Assembly (NCBI RefSeq): GCF_001186125.1
Contig: NW_014040203.1
Location: 19,750-65,079, forward strand
Direction of reading: 5' to 3'
DNA: 45,330 bases
Source: Sphaeroforma arctica JP610
Lineage: Eukaryota; Opisthokonta; Ichthyosporea; Ichthyophonida
Part shown: positions 40,866-45,330 of the stretch, piece after piece
How the letters are laid out: each line of letters starts with the position of its first letter
How positions within the stretch are numbered: the stretch's first letter is position 1
Program-made: the position numbers and the translations under genes
The notes under the pieces: generated by a model
Database searches by the model: none
What the model saw: only the letters and a program-made list of their open reading frames with translations
Told to the model about the DNA's origin: nothing

Positions 40866-41351
40866 TGAGAGACTACAGGTCTCAGGCCAGATTTTACAGC
40901 AAGAAACCATCATTGATTTATGGAAGTCATCAGAGTTAGCTCACTCCCGAGAGCTAATCAAGTTGCCCAAATTACTCTCAAGAGTTGAATTATTACTTAA
41001 CCGACTTCCGAGAGCAGATTTAGTTTCTCAACCGATTCCCGAGAGTGGATTAAGCCTGTCAACCACAACATATTAATAATAGCTGCGGTTCTATGTGAGT
41101 CACAACCTATACGGAAAGGCATCATGTGATCAGCGTGAGATTTAGTTGCAGAGAAGTTGAAATAGAATAGCATCGAAGTGTTAAAGTGTTCCGCATAAGG
41201 TTTCTCATACTGACCATAAGAGTTTTTACCCTGGCCAGCCCAAGCGGCTGAACACTAGCACAAACACCTTAGGTATAAAACCAAAGGTGAGGTCAGAAAA
41301 AAATACATACATTTACAATTTATTTAAAGTCTACTACATTGTGCTCTAACA
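40866..41351 (+). repeat. Solo LTR of family A with TACTT target duplication
   Basis: It runs from TGAGAGACTACAGG to GTGCTCTAACA and is flanked on both sides by TACTT (40861-40865 and 41352-41356). It closely matches the reverse of 21844-22334. A TATA-like GGTATAAAACC lies near 41271. A single LTR with intact target duplication is the usual product of recombination between the two LTRs of an inserted element. Confidence 0.92.
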
Positions 41352-41429
41352 TACTTACAGCCCAGGACGATGTCTGCTCACCCTACTGATGAAACAAACT
41401 CAAAGATCCTGCGACTCGCCCGCCACCGG

Positions 41430-44400
41430 GTACTATCTTCCACGTTGACTTCGAAACAGGTCTGACACCATCGGCAACTGGCTGCACCTCTAAAATCAAA
41501 TACGTTGATGCCAACAGTGCTATGCTCTTCTCTTATCCACTACAGTCCAAGGACGAGGCAGCTCAAACTCTTGACCTGTTTTACACCTGGCTAGGAAAAG
41601 ATAAACTGGCCAAACTTGAAGAACTCAAGTGCGATCGTGGTGGCGAATTAGTTTCTCGCGAATTTAAAGCCATCAACACCGTGGAACACGTCAAAGCCCT
41701 GTACACACCTACTAATTCCCCAGCACTTCATGGCTTAGTGGAACGTATGAATGGCATTATCGCGGATCTCATGCGTGGCTTTCTCGACCGTTCTGGTCAG
41801 CCTGAGCAAATGTGGCCCGAGGCATTACGCCACGCTACATTAACGCACAATATTAGTCGCAACGATCGGAACCGTGACAGTCAATCAGTTTGGGAAATCT
41901 TCTACGGCGATAAATCTGACAAACGTATTAAACATATGCACATATATGGTTGTCAAGTGGCTTTTATCAATCAGGATCCCACGTCCAAACTTGATGACAG
42001 AGCCACACTAGGGGTTTATCTGGGGCACGACATCGACTCTAAATATTTCGACGAGTGTAGAATTCTCAGCGCCAAGTCCGGCCGCATATGTCATTCTAGT
42101 GATGTTAAGTTCAATGAACATGTCTTCCCTACTTAGACTAAGGTTGGGACTACACCCCTCCCTCACTTCACCACACTGCGGGACGACATACCTACTATAC
42201 GGGAACTTACACTGGCACTCAATGTCACGCAATCATCTACAAATGACGTACCTCTGCCTTCCCCTTCTCCTATTCCTCCCAACCTCAGTCGACATGTCAA
42301 TCCAGACGAGCTTTCGCCGGCACCTGCCACTCGTCCTTCCCCAGACTCTGTTTTTCGTCCCACATATACGCAACAAGCACAGGTTTCAGGGGAGTCATCG
42401 CAAGTTATTTATGATAATGCTGCACGCTCTACTGATTCCAGAGAGCCCCCGCACCTGCCTCCTGCCGTCTCACCACATGCACCACCAGATCCTGTTTGCT
42501 CCTCACCTCCGCGGTCTAGCACTATGGAAGACAGTCACAATACCGCTCTTCAATCCCATATCGCCAACCATCCAACGTCACGTACACTTCGTGCGTTACT
42601 ATTGGAACCTCGTTCCAACACCGGCATCCTCAATGAACCTGAATTACCATCTAACATGCGTATGACCCGTACTCGTGCCCGACAAATGAATGAACATAAT
42701 GCCGCCATCGCCGATCAGCTCAACTGTATTACCAGTCCCACTCGTCCGGCTACCAGTCATATCCATTGGTCTCAGGACAGAAAATTATGGCTTTACTGCT
42801 CCCGTCATGACCACTCTTGCCGATGGCATCGTGCCTCTAGACACGTCTGGCAAAGAACTACGTCGCAAGGAAGAATATATTCGTTCTCTTCACCATCTTC
42901 GTCGTGCACAACGTCAAAACAAGCCATTCGCCGGGCTGCTATAACGCACGCTCGCTCTAGCGCCAACAAATCCCTCAAATCGATTGCTAATCAGCCTCCA
43001 CAACTTACACTTACCAATCTGTATTCACACGACACCACCTCCACCGCCAAGATCACGCCGTCCACCTGATCGCACTGTCGACGAACTCTACAGGATATGC
43101 GCAACAATACACATTAATCCACTTACCCCACAGTCCATCAAAGCGGCCCTCCGTGGCACAGATACTCCTCTGTGGCGCGAGGCTATCGACCGCGAGCTAC
43201 ACAGTCTACAACAGACCGGCACCTACAACTTGCTTACACCGGATGAAGTCCCCATGGCGCCTTTATCATCACTAGCAAGTGGGGGTTTAAAGTCAAAATG
43301 ACAGACGGGCTGGTCGATAAATACAAGGCCCGATTGTGTGCAAGTGGTTTCACACAGACGCAGGGCAATAGCTATGATGAAACGTTTGCCCCTACTTGTT
43401 TCCACGAAACACTCCGAACGGTATTAACAGTCGCTGCAGCGCAAGGGTGGCATGTTGAACAGATGGACGTTGATACTGCTTACCTTTATGCCGATCTCGA
43501 CGAGCCCATTTACATGCACCCGCCGAAGGGTTCCGGCGCCGTTGGTCTCCCCGACGAAACTATCACGGCCTTGAAGAAAAGCCTCTATGGCTTAAAACAG
43601 TCCGGACGCCTTTGGCATGCCTTAATCAAATCCAAGCTTCTCGACACGGGATCTACACAAAGTGCATCTGATCCTTGCATGTTCATCATCACCGAAGCCA
43701 ATTTATCCTGTATTGTTCTACTATATGTTGACCTTATTATTTGTGGCAAACGGGAAAGCGACGTCCACCACTTCAAAACACTACTCCAGAATGAGTTTAG
43801 TTGTAAAGATTTAGGTCGTCCACACTGGCTTCTTGGTGTGCGTGTACTTACCACGACCGATTCCATTAGCCTTGTGCAGGATCATTACGTCGCAGATGCA
43901 CTCGCCACATTTGATCTCCGCGACGCTCACACGGCTATCACTCCAGGCACCATGGCTGCTGTCTACAAGAACCAGGGCTCCCGCCGTCCATGCTCGTACC
44001 GCGAATTGATCGGCACCCTTCAGTATCTTTCAGTCTTCACTCGCCCCGACATATCATACCCTTTGAACAACCTGGCTCGATACATGGACAACCCCTCGCT
44101 TGAACACTGGTCAGCGCTGTGCGTATCCTACGTTACTTAAAAGGCACACCCGAACTCCGTTCAACCTATAAACACGCACCAGGGGCTCCAGTTCTCGATG
44201 CTTTTGTCGACGCCAATTACAACGCATGCCCTGACACTCGTCGCTCTACCAGCGGTTACATTCTCCGCATCAATGGCGTCCCTGTTGTGTGGAAATCACA
44301 ACGTCAGAAGACTGTTACCACTAGCACCGCCGAAGCGGAGTATTATGCCGCATCCGAGGCCGCCAAACGAATTCAATGGTTACGGAACATATTAAGTGAG

Positions 44401-44766
44401 CTAGGTTTTCCACAGACAAACCCCACCCCCTTACACTGTGATAACCAATCGGTCATCCATGTCATTAATGACACAGGCACGAACAAGTACCTTAAGGAAG
44501 TTGATATCCGTATCCACCACATTCGGGATCTTACAACCCTCCGTGTTATTTCTACTCGCTATATCAATACACATGATAATATTGCTGACATACTCACCAA
44601 AAACACAGCTCGACCAACACATTCTCGCCATACCAGCTCAATGCTCTCTGTCGTTCTTAATCCTCTCCTCATGACACCCGGAAACAATCTAGAGGAGACA
44701 CAGGTTGCTACATTAGCTCACTGTAGATTGTATCCTTCACAATTCATGATACACTACCGGTTTTAG
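41430..44766 (+). pseudogene. Copia-2 pol fossil (integrase, RT, RNase H)
   Basis: Integrase: GTIFHVDFETG (about 41430), KCDRGGELVSREFK (about 41630-41670), YTPTNSPALHGLVERMNGII (about 41703-41760), then the C-terminal MHIYGCQVAFINQDPTSKLD part. A Pro/Ser/Thr-rich linker follows. RT: LWREAIDRELHSLQQTGTY (about 43170-43230), KARLCASGFTQTQG (43325), DVDTAYLYADLDEPIYMHPP (43466-43525) and KKSLYGLKQSGRLWHALIKS. RNase H: STAEAEYYAASEAAKRIQWL (44321-44382) and LHCDNQSVIHVINDTG, with the typical NIADILTKN end (about 44578-44604). It is broken. Confidence 0.88.
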
Positions 44767-44771
44767 GGGAG

Positions 44772-45054
44772 TGTTTGGACAAAATGAGCACTGTCATCAT
44801 TCTGCTCAGATACAATACCAATTCGGTACTCAGAGGAGGATGGTTCACTGACAGGTGTCGTGAGGTGTCAAAACATGGTTAACTGACAGGTATTATGACC
44901 TGTCAAATAAGAGTTCACCATAACAAGTCATGCGTTTATAACTTACGTGTGACTCCATAATCCATATGCATAGGAGATGTATATATAACCCTCCGTAGAG
45001 GTCTAAATAAAGTTACTCTCTACTTAATATATTATGGTTCTATTTGTTGAAACA
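44772..45054 (+). repeat. Downstream LTR of copia-2 (family B)
   Basis: It begins TGTTTGGACAAAATGAG right after a purine tract and ends TTGTTGAAACA, giving TGTTT...AAACA inverted ends, length 283 bp. It contains TGACAGGT twice (about 44848 and 44884), a TATA-like GATGTATATATAACC (about 44978-44990) and AATAAA (45006-45011). Confidence 0.75.
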
Positions 45055-45294
45055 AACTAAATTCTGAAGACCATTGGCTAGTGTTGATTCTGTTTTGTAC
45101 CTGCAATCAATTGGGTACTGTAAGTAGTATAGAGAGTCGTACAGATATCTAATATTAGCACATTTCCTTTTTTCTGTGTTAAAAGAATCCGCAAGCAAGA
45201 AAGATTGTTTATTTTATATTGGTAAATATAGTACACCTGTATCTCCTACTATTCGGTTGTATTATATAACAGTGTAGGATACAATCTCTTACAG

Positions 45295-45296
<2 letters not shown>

Positions 45297-45330
<34 letters not shown>
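45297..45330. repeat. (CA)n microsatellite at window end
   Basis: An unbroken (CA)n run reaches the last base of the window. Confidence 0.97.

Larger units (their letters stand above)
39198..45054 (+). mobile_element. Ty1/copia LTR retrotransposon fossil, copy 2 (composite)
   Basis: On the + strand: gag with three zinc-knuckle-like motifs (39540-39735), protease/gag-pre-integrase region (39960-40400), integrase (about 41430-42140), RT (43080-44140), RNase H (44119-44766), a polypurine AGGGGAG (44765-44771) and a downstream LTR (44772-45054). A DIRS-like fragment and a solo LTR of family A (40866-41351) lie between the gag-pre-integrase part and the integrase. No matching upstream LTR was found. 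It is broken, with several breaks plus these insertions. The RNase H part is well preserved, suggesting moderate age. Confidence 0.88.

Noticed and set aside
1-45330. tRNA or rRNA genes
   Set aside because: No cloverleaf with A and B box sequence or rRNA core segment was recognised by eye; a covariance-model scan could still find a short one.

Overview
The window looks like nuclear DNA of a eukaryote. Genes are split by GT-AG introns full of TA/TG microsatellites and tandem repeats, the standard code is used, and LTR retrotransposon fossils are dense. No RNA genes, CRISPR array or operon structure were seen. Genes built like these, with a class M20 aminoacylase, would fit a unicellular relative of animals (for example an ichthyosporean), but that placement is a guess.

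Region 1 (1-13,320) is the host-gene compartment. A + strand gene of unknown function starts near 515 and can be followed through phase-compatible exons to a stop at 7011. Its centre holds five tandem 36-nt cassette exons (3158-4141), each coding a 12-residue PRPKAVAL-type repeat. The second gene is aminoacylase-1 (ACY1): eight exons at 8125-13261 encode a complete M20 domain of 400 residues, with a possible extra 5' exon at 7689-7791. No start ATG is visible for ACY1. The last exon of the upstream gene ends in a near-perfect GC-type donor that is in phase with the ACY1 5' exon, so a fused transcript is possible. In both genes, splice donors or acceptors have repeatedly been captured inside tandem repeats (22, 60 and 87 bp units).

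Region 2 (13.3-16.5 kb) is AT-rich and has no recognisable gene.

Region 3 (16.5-45.05 kb) is a retrotransposon graveyard. It holds a minus-strand Ty1/copia fossil with its upstream LTR (16.5-22.3 kb), which carries an 0.85 kb hairpin-rich insert. A 22.3-25.2 kb stretch has short coding-like segments I cannot assign and a very young 223-bp tandem duplication. Next comes a minus-strand chromodomain Ty3/gypsy fossil (about 26.9-34.5 kb) interrupted by a 481-bp LTR-like insert with a 5-bp target duplication. Then follow a copia RT/RNase H fragment (35.7-36.7 kb), a coiled-coil ORF (36.8-37.4 kb), a gag/protease-like fragment (37.6-38.6 kb), an LTR (38.7-39.1 kb), and a plus-strand copia fossil (39.2-45.05 kb). 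The last contains a DIRS-like piece and a solo LTR with a perfect 5-bp target duplication. All of these elements are broken.

The most unusual feature is the 36-nt micro-exon array together with the tandemly duplicated splice sites of the two host genes.
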